Source: Paraphysomonas bandaiensis (Eukaryota; Chrysophyceae). Taken from it: a stretch of DNA of 23,569 bases. The notes under the pieces are model-generated. The model made no database searches and had not been told where the DNA came from. It saw only the letters and a program-made list of their open reading frames with translations. Shown in pieces: positions 10,110-20,093 of this stretch. The position numbers and the translations under genes were made by a program. How positions within the stretch are numbered: position 1 is the stretch's first letter; each line of letters opens with the position of its first letter. The DNA is taken from positions 1 through 23,569 of the forward strand of contig CBFFRP010000048.1 of the NCBI GenBank assembly GCA_965644295.1, in the 5' to 3' direction.

Positions 10110-13100
10110 ATGGCAACAAGGACATCATCTTCCAAGAACAGTGATACCGCTAAATCTATATCTGTGTTGGATGAACGTGACTCAGACCATGATATAGAGA
10201 ATGAGGAGGATGGATTTGAAGCAGCACTGGGGGCGAAAGTCTCAGAGTCCGCATGGGCATCCGGAGGGCAGCAGAGAGATCATATCATTCAAATACTGCT
10301 CAATCTCGTGTCTAATTTTGGAGTGTATCATGCGGCCAATCAAGACTCTTCAAACTCTTATCAGAAAGTTTTTTACAAAGGGTCATATGCCATAGAAAAT
10401 GTCAATGGTCTAAGACAGTATGTATCGTGATGAAAAATGATGCATGTATTTGATATTTGTTTAGATTTATGCGTGATATGGAGGACCCGATTTCAAGGGA
10501 TATAATGATTCGCATATCGAAATACGAAATCATGGAGCAGTATATCGTCCCATTATTTTGCCTCTCTCTTGACGACAGGTAGGTTGGTTAATATGGCTGT
10601 AGCTAGTTAACAATGATCGATAGAGCCTTGGCAATGCCGCTTATTCGGCTGTTTCTGCTCTTGACCAAACCGCCATCTCCAGGCCGTGCTGCTGCTCTGA
10701 AAGCGAATATTAAAATAAAAAGCCGTCGCGCCCAAGAGTCGGCGGAGGAAGCTGATATACGAATAAAGAAAGAGTTAAGTGACCGTGACAATGCTTATGA
10801 GCAGGTGGCAGCTCTCCTCACGTTCAAACGGGCCTTGGTATCAGGTGTGTACTCTTACTCTGTCACTGGAATTGCAAGAATGTGATCATAGTTTGCCTAT
10901 AGATGATGTGTTTAATATTATTCTGCTACACGCTGCCGAGCCTCTTTTAAAGGAGCCAAGATTACGTAGTGAGGATGATAAAAAGATTATCGAGTGCACT
11001 CTGATGCTGATCAGGTAGTGGTCTATCTAAATGTCGCTATTTATTCACAGTCTATTCAGTAACCTCCTTGCCATTGAGTCGGGGCCCTTATCGCCATCTT
11101 CAGATAAAGTACTTTCTCATTCTCTGCAAAACAAGCTTACTCTGCTATTAGCGGTGCGTTAACTTCTTCATTTATTCGTATTATTGATCCTGAATTTTAC
11201 CTCAGGATGAGTTCTTTGGTATTATCTTGTTGCTTTGTCAGACTGTCATGGACAAAGTCAACCGCCCATGGAATTTAATATTGGTGGAGATCGTCTACTA
11301 TCTTTTGAGGTGGGTAGTTACCCTGACAACATGCTTGAGCTTAGTTTTATGCTATATTCCCTAGGAATCGGGACCCTAAGGACTTGGTGCGTGTAAATGA
11401 CTTGAAAGAGGAAAACATTCGGCATTCGGCCGCGAACAAGCGACGTTCATCTGGACCTATAGCGGGAAAGCTTCATAACGCGCTGGCGAGGGAGCGGGAG
11501 GAACGATTGTCACTGACCAGTGGTGCAGCAGGAAATCGCATGAATAGATTTGGTGGGGTTTTCAGAGTACCTGCAGTTGTTGCCAACAGCGAGCCAGGGT
11601 CGGGGGGCTCGTGCCGAGCGCCACAACTGGCTCGAGATGCGAGTGCCCTACTTGATCCCTCTCAGATCAGGCGCCCACAGGCCATGAGAAGACGCACCAA
11701 GAGTAGTTGTACATTTATTCAGGTCAGTTTGTAGTCCTAACTTCCTGTATATATCATCATCACGCATTTTGTGGATGCAGGGGACAGGACAAGGTACAGA
11801 TAGCAAGTCTTTTCTTGTACCTTCGCTGTCTGGCTCTACGGCTGAGGCTCAACAGGAGAGACAAGTACTTCGGGCCATCGCTGGCTTTATGGATACGCTC
11901 ATGGAAGCCGGTTTCGGGTAGGCCTCAAGATATTGTATTTTTTTAGATTAATGTGTTATAGGGAGCTGGTATACAGCGTGAAGGAAGGCTGGCGGAGGGA
12001 AGACCCAATGAAGCCGGCAGAGGAACTCATGTATCTGAGCATGGTGACATGCTGTCTTCGCTATCAACGGTTAGTTTTAGTCATCACAACTGGCTGTGGT
12101 CACAACTCTAACTTCGTTGTATACTGTGAACGCAGGATAAAGGTTCAGGCGGAACATCGACAGCGGTGATAACCTATTGCGCTGCTTTATCTCTGTGATA
12201 TCTGTACAGGTTCTCTGCAACCCATGGAAATTCTGAATCTCAACCAGCCTGGAACCCAGAGCTCAAGAACGTAACGGTGCGTAAATGTGTACGTAAGTCA
12301 CGTTCATGTAATTTTGTTATTGGTAGCAATGTTTTGACCGCATGAGCATTATGCGTCCAGTGGACGCCATCGTAAAGATTCGCGAAGAAAGCAAGGAATA
12401 TGATAAGGTGTGTCGGATAGTGTTAAATAAGAGTTGGTAATTTTTTATAGTTGGTGGTACCAATGGAGCTATATAAAGAACTCACATGTTTCCTTCGCAT
12501 CATGCTCGAGTCGGAGAATCCGGCCCATAATGATATCGCACTGGGCGCTTTATACAAAATTTTCTATATGTCTTACTCGGAACGTATGGATCCTGTATTG
12601 TCGCTTCTGCGGGATTGGAAACCAGGCACCTTCAGCAGACATCACTTGGACGTGCTAATCGAGCTCGTTCACGAAACTATGAAAGTAATATTATTATTTA
12701 ACAGTTGAAAGTATGTGTAACTTCGTACTTAGTTACTGGATACGGCAGACTACTGTTTCAAGCACGAGTCCACTGAAGAGGGAATTGCAGAGGCGAAAAA
12801 GCGTAGAAAGAAGAAAGACGCGGCAGCGGAGGACGAGCGGTCGCAGTATTTAGGTGAGATATCATAGCATAGGCAAACTAGTTGACGTCTCCTTCAGCTG
12901 CCGCTCTCAGATTCGATCCCCACGAGTACTTTCGTCGACTTGTTTCGAATAATGTATATAATTATCAACTTGAGGAATATGTTTAAGTATTTTTTCAGAC
13001 TATTCGTATATATACTCGAGCATTGGAACAATACAGCTCTAATACACAGCACACGAACCATTATATATTCGTGTTTTTACAGGTGCGAGCTCGTTGATTT

Positions 13101-14526
13101 GTATTTGTGGCTGACGTAAGCTGCAGAGATTGTGTTCGTATAAGTTTGAAGACGATAACATCAGTAGGACCTCCCTCGACCCCAATAATGTTGGGAAGGA
13201 AGTGACCCTAGGTCATCTTCTTTTTAACTTGCAGGTGTACACCGAAAATATCGGCGTCTAGCACTAACTTTTGTGTCGTATAGACACTCAATGTGTTTAA
13301 TTCTTTATTGGGCGACAAGGCAGCTGCCACCGATAAAAGTCTGGAGGTGAATTTTTGTGTTCATGGCCTATATCCGCTAAAGATACATTTACATTGCAGC
13401 CAATGCTTCGATTGATTCGTGGAATTGTTCGGCGTTTTGGCGAAGAGGCGGAAAGGAACCATATGATGTTTGTCGAGGTCAGTGCCAGCGATGCAAGAAA
13501 ACTAATATATAAATGTTGTCCACAGGCCGTTTTCCAGCATGCCCATGCACTGTCTACATGGCAGCGCATTTCGGGAATTTATGATGCGTATTCGATTGCA
13601 AAGGGTTCTCTTGCATCTGACAGGTGGGTGGATGTAGTACTACTCCTGTGGATAATGTCGTTGCAGTGTTGTGGATATGAATGAAAAGGGGTCCGCCAAC
13701 GAATCGGATTCGGAAGATATGGGCGATGAGTTCGATGAAAATAATTCAGATCTTATGAAAATTACGATAAATCCGAGTGAATTGCGCAAAAAAAAGCGCC
13801 GTGAAAGCAGGAAGAGGCGCCGGCGGGAACCGGTGGTAGATTCTGAGGATAGTACCGACGAGGAGGAGTTGAGTCGGCCAAGGAAGGGAAGCAGACGTCC
13901 CTGGAGCGAGGAGGAGGACAGTGTTTTGCGCACTCTTTATGCTTTATACAATGGTAGCAATAGCACCTTCACAGCGATTGCAGAGGACCCGCGACTGAGG
14001 TACGCCAAGTGTATTTCTTTATCTGATTGTCGCTGTTAAGCAACTTTTCAGTGACCTTGGAGGAAGAAGTGTACTTCAAGTTACGAGACGCGTCCGGGAG
14101 TTGAATCTTCATCTGGAAAGGCACCACAAAGATGATAATATGGTGGGTCACCGTGAAAATGTGGGGAAATCAGCTGGTTCGGATAACCCTAAATCCCAAT
14201 CGCTAGATAATTCACAGGTTTCAGCTGATCCCAATGGGGATGGGGCCGAGGCAGTAGCCTTCTGGGAAATTGATAACGAGGCTGACATCAACGATGAGCG
14301 GTGGCAGAGAATAATGAGCACAACTGTTGGGAACCACCATGGTCACTCTAAGGGACAGGGTGGTGGACAAAGGGGTATTTTGCGACGCGCGAACCGCTCC
14401 GAGGCTATGTCGGATTCTGAGAACGATGAGCAAAATGCAGGTCTTTTTGAATCCAGTGAGTGTGTAGAGGCACGTTCGCGGTTGCAGGGTCCTAATAAAT
14501 TAATCATAGATAGTGATGATGAGTGA
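10110..14526 (+). CDS. TIMELESS: TIMELESS/Tof1/Swi1 homologue, 22 exons
   Basis: Exons: 10110-10417, 10465-10578, 10624-10848, 10892-11014, 11060-11153, 11206-11309, 11365-11722, 11781-11917, 11962-12069, 12136-12165, 12210-12276, 12327-12407, 12451-12684, 12733-12853, 12898-12953, 12999-13082, 13127-13234, 13284-13346, 13400-13477, 13526-13623, 13667-13999, 14052-14526. They join to 1,132 codons plus TGA, close to the length of animal TIMELESS. Introns are 43-66 bp, GT-AG. Seen: an acidic start, a helical TIMELESS N-domain from about residue 58 ('ILLNLVSNFG', 'AMPLIRLFLLLTKPP', 'IIECTLMLI'), the mid-region signature 'FDPHEYFRRLV' followed by 'NTQHTNHYIF', a basic nuclear-localisation-like run at 904-917, an acidic tract, and 'RPWSEEED' at 941-947. 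The family, with TIPIN/Csm3, holds CMG helicase and polymerase together at replication forks and supports checkpoint signalling. An in-frame TAG precedes the start ATG. The exon 3/4 junction is least certain; the 66-bp intron at 12070-12135 could be read through. Confidence 0.94.
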
Positions 14527-15349
14527 TGTGAACTGTTGGTCGGTGATAGTTACGTTAGTTTGTGAGGTTTGGCTTTATTAAGGGGATGGTGTTAACTTTG
14601 TGTGTCGATAATATAAGAAATGCTGAAAATATTTGGAAACTTGCTACGAAATCGTTCTCACAAGCGTCTTTGTTCTTCGTAATAAGACATTCACTACTAC
14701 TGCGGCTCACATTAGTTTCCCGGAGAAATATCTCCGGTACTTATCCCCCTGATGAACAACACGAAAAGGTGCGAGTCTGACTTTGTTGAGGGCTTAATTT
14801 CATAAATGCGTGTGGTATTGTTTAGCAGAGTTGCAACAGATTAAATGTTCTTGATTAAGTTCAGATCTCTTAGCTCATTGCAATGCTAAATTAGTCCTGA
14901 CTCTTAAACGCCTAATGCTAATAATAAGACATTCACTACTACTCGCTTATTAGCTCAATAGTTATTTTCTTTTCATGTCCACTACACCTAGCTATCACTA
15001 AGAGCGCGCATTACAACTGAAAGAATAGATGCACGCTGAACTTGGGTCTTCTCACTCTAACGTCAGGAAACAGCTGATTAAATTCTTGTGTTATAACTCA
15101 CTGATATCTCATATTTTAACGTATGCTAACATAACGACGTTTTAATTACAGTAAAATGGTAGAAAAGTGTATATAAAATTAACTTTGAATTCCACGTAAC
15201 TATTATGCAATTAACGTGCCGGGCCTTATGGTAGGTCTTATGACTAAAATCGATGGTATAGCTAAAATACAATTTCAGTCATTTAATACCGGCCATAGAT
15301 TACTTGAAGTGTGGAAGTCAGTTATTTCATTCACAGAGTATATGGCCAC
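14527..15349. other. Intergenic spacer between convergent genes
   Basis: The TIMELESS homologue ends on the left and the cellulase gene ends on the right, so this must hold two 3' untranslated regions and their polyadenylation signals. It is AT-rich, no open frame looks coding, and it contains a 22-bp direct repeat listed separately. No clear terminator structure was seen. Confidence 0.6.
14680..14943. repeat. 22-bp direct repeat pair
   Basis: The same 22 bases (beginning TAATAAGACATTC and ending ACTACTACT) occur at 14680-14701 and 14922-14943 on the same strand, with 220 bases between. The intervening DNA shows no terminal inverted repeats or coding frame, so an insertion-duplication is not demonstrated. 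Confidence 0.9.
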
Positions 15350-17884
15350 TTAGAGAGCCACCTCATTAAAACGATTGGACAAAATTACATTTTCCTCGTT
15401 ACTAGGATCAGTCAGCTGCTCATAATTTGAACCAAAGTGCCGGAACGAAGAATGGCGACTGCCCCGCGATCCTGGTAAATTAGTTGTTTCACTTTGCGTA
15501 GCATATATACGATAATCCAAGTCGAATTCGGGACCCGGAGATATAATGGACTCAGGTGCTTCATTAGGGCTTCTGTGTCCCCTAAATACTACGTATGCTC
15601 CAGCTGCAGTCAGAGCCACTAGACATGTTACAATAACTAAAACAGGCCAGATGGTACTGATCCCAGTACTGTTCGAGGAACCGTTGTCATCAGAGTGGGC
15701 ACCGCTATTTCCATCATCATCATCGGTGGGTAATGACAGCAAAGCAGGACAGGAAGATGACGAGGATACGTCGGTTGAAGGCACGGAAGATGGGACGGAG
15801 GTAAGCACGGGGATGGGATGGTACGTTTGACAGCGTTCAGAGGGAAGACGGTGGCCTGGATTATCGCACACGCATTCCATACCTGAATCATCACAAACAC
15901 CTACCCAACCACAATAATAGTCCCTCTCGCCGGGCACACAACACTGGTCCGTTTTCAGCTCAGGACCAAAGTGGTGGAACTCACACCTCTCGGAGGCCCA
16001 GTGGAACGTATCATCACACACGCAACCGTTTCCAGTAGCGTTGCAAACCCCACGGTTGAAGCAAAAGCCCCTGTCAATACCAGGTGAGCATGTGAGGTCA
16101 GTTGGATCGGGATCGGGCGGAATAGGATAGTACTGTGCACAGCGGTCGGCAGAAATTCGGTGCTCGGAGTCGAAGCAATTACAAGAGAGTCCATCTGCTG
16201 AGCATAACCCTTGCCAGCTGCAATAGTCATCCACTGTGTTGGGATAGCAATACCAACCAGCTTTCAGCTCCCTGCCTCTGTGCCACGTGGAACATTGTTC
16301 CGAAGGCCAGTAGTGGAGGTAGTCATCACAAACACAACCAGCTCCGTCAAATGAGCAGTATCCTCTGTTGCTGCAATATTCTCTATTCCAAGGAGTGCAA
16401 ACCATGCCTCCTGGATAAATAGTGGGACTAGGAGTTGAAGGGGTCGTCGGGCGTAGAGAGGGTCGGGTGGTAGGTCTTCTTGTTGGAACAGGTGTAGTAG
16501 GTATAGTTGGCAGTGGTGTAGGTGATGATGTTGGTGCCACTGTTGGTTCAGGCATTGTTGGTGCAGGCGTTGGTGCAGGCGTCGGTGATGGAGTTGGTGC
16601 GGGCGCTGTTGGCATTGGCGTTGGTGGGGACGTTGTCGGTGCAACAGTCGGTGCCCGTGTTGTAGGTACAAGCGATGGCACAAGTGTTGGCGTAGACGTT
16701 GGGCTCATTGATCTTGTTGGGAAAAGTGTCGGACGAGTACTTGGCATCCAAGTTGGCCGCGTAGTTGGCATCAATGTCGGTTTGGCAGAGGGAAGCGACA
16801 CGGGCTCGGTGGACAAACAAGTATATTCCGATCCACCAGCAAGGTTCTCAGTGATAAGGTGGTTGCGAATAAATGTCCCTGGGCATATGGTGTTGTCCCA
16901 CGCTCGTGCACTACAGGCTCCTACAGAGAGCATAGAAGCATACTCATCTTTATCTGAGAATTGCCAAGCCGTCCAACTCACCACAGTTTCGGAATATTCA
17001 CCGGCGAATAGATCCAAAAACTTTTGAGCCATTTCTGTATTGTAACCTCCTGTAGTTGTATAGTCGCTTACACCCCACTCCGTCACAAAGAGTGGGACAA
17101 CATCCATGTAGGACTTGACATAGTCAAAGAGAAAGTCGTGTGATGCCGCATAAAAGTGAAAGGCGTACATGACATTGTAAGGTTGGTTTACAGGGGTTGA
17201 AGCCGGGTACTCAATTTGTTGGCTCCAAAATGGTGTTCCTGCTATAATTATTGTATCAGGATCTATCTTCCGAATTTCAGCTATCATCACGTTATGATAG
17301 ACCAATATTGTTGACCATGGAGTATTGCTGGGTTCATTTGCAATTTCATAAATCACATGCGATTTATCTTTGTATGTATTTGCAATGTACCGCCAGAAGT
17401 CCATTGCGATACCTGTAGTTGCCCCAGGAGAGTCCAAGAAGTCGTTAGGATCACCAGTGGGGTTATGAACGTGCCAGTCAATGATAACATATATACCCAA
17501 CGTTTCACACCACTGGATAATATCCGAGAGCTTTGATATAAAATATTCTGGCTGTACCAAATATCCATTCTCGGAGGGTTCCAAGTATACCGCGGCTCTG
17601 AACACATTAATGCCCCACGTGTCAACAAGATGAGATAATGACTCAAAGGTGACACACTCCCGGTGCCACTGCAGGCCGTGTGAACTCAAACCACGCAGTT
17701 GGACGGGCTGGTTATAGGCATCCACTAGTTGAGTGCCACTGAGTTTTAATTTTCCATGTCTTTGTACATAGCCACTGCAATCAGCGGTGTCTGACACAGC
17801 GGAATGTTCACATGCAGAGGTATACGTATGACAGTACAGTGTACATATAAATATTATTGAGAACCGTGAACAGGTTGCTACCAT
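15350..17884 (-). CDS. Secreted, membrane-anchored GH5 cellulase (endo-beta-1,4-glucanase-like) with Pro-Thr linker and four Cys modules
   Basis: Single exon, 844 codons plus stop. Residues 1-25 are a hydrophobic signal peptide. Residues about 40-345 are a GH5 TIM barrel: 'GLSSHGLQWH' near its start, acid/base Glu184 in NEP, and nucleophile Glu269 in VTEWG. Family members hydrolyse cellulose or related beta-1,4-glucans by a retaining mechanism; subfamily GH5_2 looks closest. Residues 368-490 are a Pro-Thr linker; 495-690 hold four six-Cys modules of about 45-50 residues in A-B-A-B order; about 745-767 is one transmembrane helix followed by a 77-residue cytoplasmic tail. This makes it a type I surface enzyme with the barrel outside. 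The frame opens further upstream only to a TTG (17917) directly after a TGA, so the ATG at 17884 is chosen. It has no introns, in contrast to the three spliced neighbours. Cell-wall remodelling or use of external cellulose are both possible. Confidence 0.93.
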   Translation of the reverse strand: MVATCSRFSIIFICTLYCHTYTSACEHSAVSDTADCSGYVQRHGKLKLSGTQLVDAYNQPVQLRGLSSHGLQWHRECVTFESLSHLVDTWGINVFRAAVYLEPSENGYLVQPEYFISKLSDIIQWCETLGIYVIIDWHVHNPTGDPNDFLDSPGATTGIAMDFWRYIANTYKDKSHVIYEIANEPSNTPWSTILVYHNVMIAEIRKIDPDTIIIAGTPFWSQQIEYPASTPVNQPYNVMYAFHFYAASHDFLFDYVKSYMDVVPLFVTEWGVSDYTTTGGYNTEMAQKFLDLFAGEYSETVVSWTAWQFSDKDEYASMLSVGACSARAWDNTICPGTFIRNHLITENLAGGSEYTCLSTEPVSLPSAKPTLMPTTRPTWMPSTRPTLFPTRSMSPTSTPTLVPSLVPTTRAPTVAPTTSPPTPMPTAPAPTPSPTPAPTPAPTMPEPTVAPTSSPTPLPTIPTTPVPTRRPTTRPSLRPTTPSTPSPTIYPGGMVCTPWNREYCSNRGYCSFDGAGCVCDDYLHYWPSEQCSTWHRGRELKAGWYCYPNTVDDYCSWQGLCSADGLSCNCFDSEHRISADRCAQYYPIPPDPDPTDLTCSPGIDRGFCFNRGVCNATGNGCVCDDTFHWASERCEFHHFGPELKTDQCCVPGERDYYCGWVGVCDDSGMECVCDNPGHRLPSERCQTYHPIPVLTSVPSSVPSTDVSSSSSCPALLSLPTDDDDGNSGAHSDDNGSSNSTGISTIWPVLVIVTCLVALTAAGAYVVFRGHRSPNEAPESIISPGPEFDLDYRIYATQSETTNLPGSRGSRHSSFRHFGSNYEQLTDPSNEENVILSNRFNEVAL
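15800..16410 (-). repeat. Four tandem cysteine modules (A-B-A-B) in the cellulase
   Basis: Residues about 495-690. Modules 1 and 3 share 'NRG-x-C', 'GxGCVCDD' and 'SE-x-C'; modules 2 and 4 share 'DxYC-x-W-x-G-x-C', 'GxxCxC' and 'RCxxYHPIP' or 'RCAQYYPIP'. The pattern implies duplication of a two-module unit. Spacing is EGF-like, but the exact family is not recognised. Adhesion or substrate targeting is an inference. Confidence 0.75.
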
Positions 17885-18130
17885 ACTACAAACAAACACA
17901 CACAGAGTCTGTTCCAATCACAGTTAATTATCTGTACAATCAATACTTAAACCACAGCTCCGCTTACAGTACGACTATATGAGGGGGGGTGAATACATAC
18001 AGCAGTTCTCCAGGTGCTCTTATAGGTATATACATATATAGGTGCATATATACTGCTGTACAGTACATAGTATGACAGAAAGAACTCAACAATTATCGCT
18101 GTATTTTGTATTGTGTACAGCGTATATCCC
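17885..18130. promoter_or_regulatory. 5' flank of the cellulase gene with recurring motifs
   Basis: TACAGCAG (17998-18005) and its reverse complement CTGCTGTA (18053-18060) form an 8-bp inverted pair 47 bases apart, enclosing TATATAC-rich sequence. CTGCTGTACAGTAC follows directly. They lie 115-175 bp upstream of the minus-strand start codon. A regulatory role is inferred from the same words near other gene starts. Confidence 0.35.
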
Positions 18131-18429
18131 GTATACGAAGCATATCAAAGGGAACATTGAGGGCGACAGATCCAACTCCACCGCACGGAATATATACAGT
18201 AGGAATTCCTAGTACACATTGCAGGTTGTAGAGAAAGGTCAAAAATCATGAAAAAAATCTTGAAAAAGTGTGTCTTTTACATTTAATTCCATAACTTTTT
18301 CATATACAGTATACGGTATACTTTATGTAGGAATTCCGGAATTGTATGGTCGAAGAAGGAAGCCATATTACGAAGTTGTAAAATCAGGGTTTTCTAGGAG
18401 TTTGAGGAAATATCGCCCTATTTGAGGAT

Positions 18430-19145
18430 ATGATACAACTACATCTAGATCTTCCTCGGCACATTATCAGCCATATCTTCCGGTGCTACGTCGAGAAAGA
18501 CAAGAAAGAAGGAACTGAGCAAGAGGGGGAAAGGCTCAGCACAGACCTGAGCTGGTAACCTCAATCTCACTTCTTAGGGGTGAGCTGAATCCTCAGCAGA
18601 AGTCTGAGTGCCCAATGAGGAAGTTAGCGAAGAGACGCTCGTACAAGAGACTGCGTCTGATGATGATAACCCTTCGAAATCGGAGGGAGGTAGAGAGTGT
18701 GGAGCCACCGCGTAGTTATTCCAGCGGTGTACACGGAGTTTGTCATAGTGATAGATCATACGACCAACACTCTCGTTGATATTGAAACCAGAGGCTTTTT
18801 TGGAACAATTGTTCTTACGAGTTACCCAGAATGGGTACACAATCGTAAGCAGTTTTCTGGAGCCGTTTCAAAAATGTTAAGCAGTTTGAAAAAACGACAA
18901 CGTTTTTGGCGAATGTTTTCGGAAGGTAGCCCCTTCAAATGAGGTATAGCAGGGCAGTTCTGCGGGCTCAACTGCATGCGGGGTCCTCATCAACGGGCAA
19001 GAGACTGTCAAGTGCAGAAAACGATAAAATGAGGGCACAAACAAACCTTGCCTCCGCTAGCAATATCCCAGCACTAGATTACCTGGCTAAACCAACGAAT
19101 ATATACGGTATAAACAGCACGCTAATACGACTCAACGGGACGTGA
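18430..19145 (+). pseudogene. Possible small gene or gene remnant, unknown function
   Basis: Several short open pieces suggest coding history. An ATG at 18430 opens 42 codons starting 'MIQLHLDLPRHIISHIF', faintly F-box-like. An acidic piece ('SEETLVQETASDDDNPSK') can splice through a 35-bp GT-AG gap (18690-18724), in phase, to a 70-codon frame ('EFVIVIDHTTNTLVDIETRG'). A further frame ('NIPALDYLAKPTNIYGINS') ends at 19145. The pieces need introns of 32-35 bp, shorter than those elsewhere in the window, and the first piece does not join the second in phase. It is therefore either a decayed gene, a gene I have not modelled, or chance. No family is recognised. Confidence 0.25.
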
Positions 19146-19861
19146 ACTAATAACTACTCCCCCTAATATGGCCTCTATTGTAGCGTTCATGTCAGAGTTC
19201 TTGATAAGTTTAAGGGTTCGGGCTGGATCAATTAATAGACCTGCTATCTTCGGACTTTGAATCCCTACTCGTGAAGTGCTCTGAGCGGAATAATACTATA
19301 AAATAGAAAAGGAACCCCTTCGAGCTATAGGCGTAAAGACCTCTATATCTTGGACTATAAACCAAATTACTTGGACATTAAGTGCAGGATTGAAGTGTTG
19401 GAGTTCTCTCTCCATTATGGGCATTGAGGATGAAGATGGCTCTGAATGAGTTTCCACTTGCCTCGCTCCCTGAAGACAGATGGAGCCTGATGAGATATGT
19501 AAACGTGTATACGTATTTACCGTATCATGTTCACAAGTCACAGCATTTTGATCCTATGTCTAGCATAGTAGAGTACTGCCAAGCTGCCAAGTTCAATGAA
19601 TGTAGTTCCTGCCATGCCTGAAAACTAGACTTTAGCGAACAGCTTCTAGTGTAGCTCACATATTTGTAATAATATAATAATAAATAATAAATACCAATCT
19701 ATTCTATTTCACTTCACATTAATTGAATTTTAGATGTAGAATGCTGTTTAGTCATGTAAGGAAACAGAACCAGATGAGTAGCTAGATTAACAAACTAGAC
19801 AAGCATCAACCAACTACTAACTACTGCAAACTGCAAACACTGATACTCTTTTATAACGCTA

Positions 19862-19910
19862 CGAGAATTGCTTGTGCGTCGCTGCAAGCACCAAGGTGCG
19901 ACAATTCTCG
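19862..19910. repeat. Hairpin element, copy 1
   Basis: CGAGAATTG (19862-19870) pairs with CAATTCTCG (19902-19910). Inside, CTTGTGC can pair with GCACCAAG with one bulged base. The inner sequence resembles the element at about 20052-20090. Confidence 0.6.
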
Positions 19911-19919
19911 CTATATTTA

Positions 19920-19974
19920 TAGATGATAGATGTGTATGTAGAGGACATTGTACAACATACACATCTATCATCTA
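19920..19974. repeat. Perfect 20-bp inverted repeat with 15-base loop
   Basis: TAGATGATAGATGTGTATGT at 19920-19939 is exactly complementary to 19955-19974, with a 15-base loop. RNA from either strand would fold into a strong uninterrupted stem. There are no coding features here. It may be a small-RNA precursor, a foldback element or a cruciform; the sequence alone cannot tell. Confidence 0.85.
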
Positions 19975-20029
19975 AGTCTATTACTGCCACACTGGAACGC
20001 TCAATACTATACATGCATACATCATTGTG

Positions 20030-20093
20030 TGCAATTTGCATCGGGGACTGCCTTGTGTGCCTCACTGCAGGCACCAGGGGAACACCTATTGCA
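20030..20093. repeat. Hairpin element, copy 2
   Basis: GTGCC and GGCAC form an inner stem within the stretch CTTGTG...CTGCAGGCACCA (20052-20078), and TGCAAT (20030-20035) can pair with ATTGCA (20088-20093) outside it. The core aligns with the inner part of copy 1 (shared CTTGTG, CTGCA and GCACCA blocks in order), but the outer stem has a different sequence. Confidence 0.5.

Noticed and set aside
16422-17027. 201-codon plus-strand frame rich in Val-Gly
   Set aside because: It is the complement of the Pro-Thr linker codons of the cellulase; the minus strand holds a complete enzyme.
17885-17917. Longer cellulase start eleven codons upstream
   Set aside because: That start is TTG directly after a stop; the first ATG at 17884 begins a normal signal peptide.
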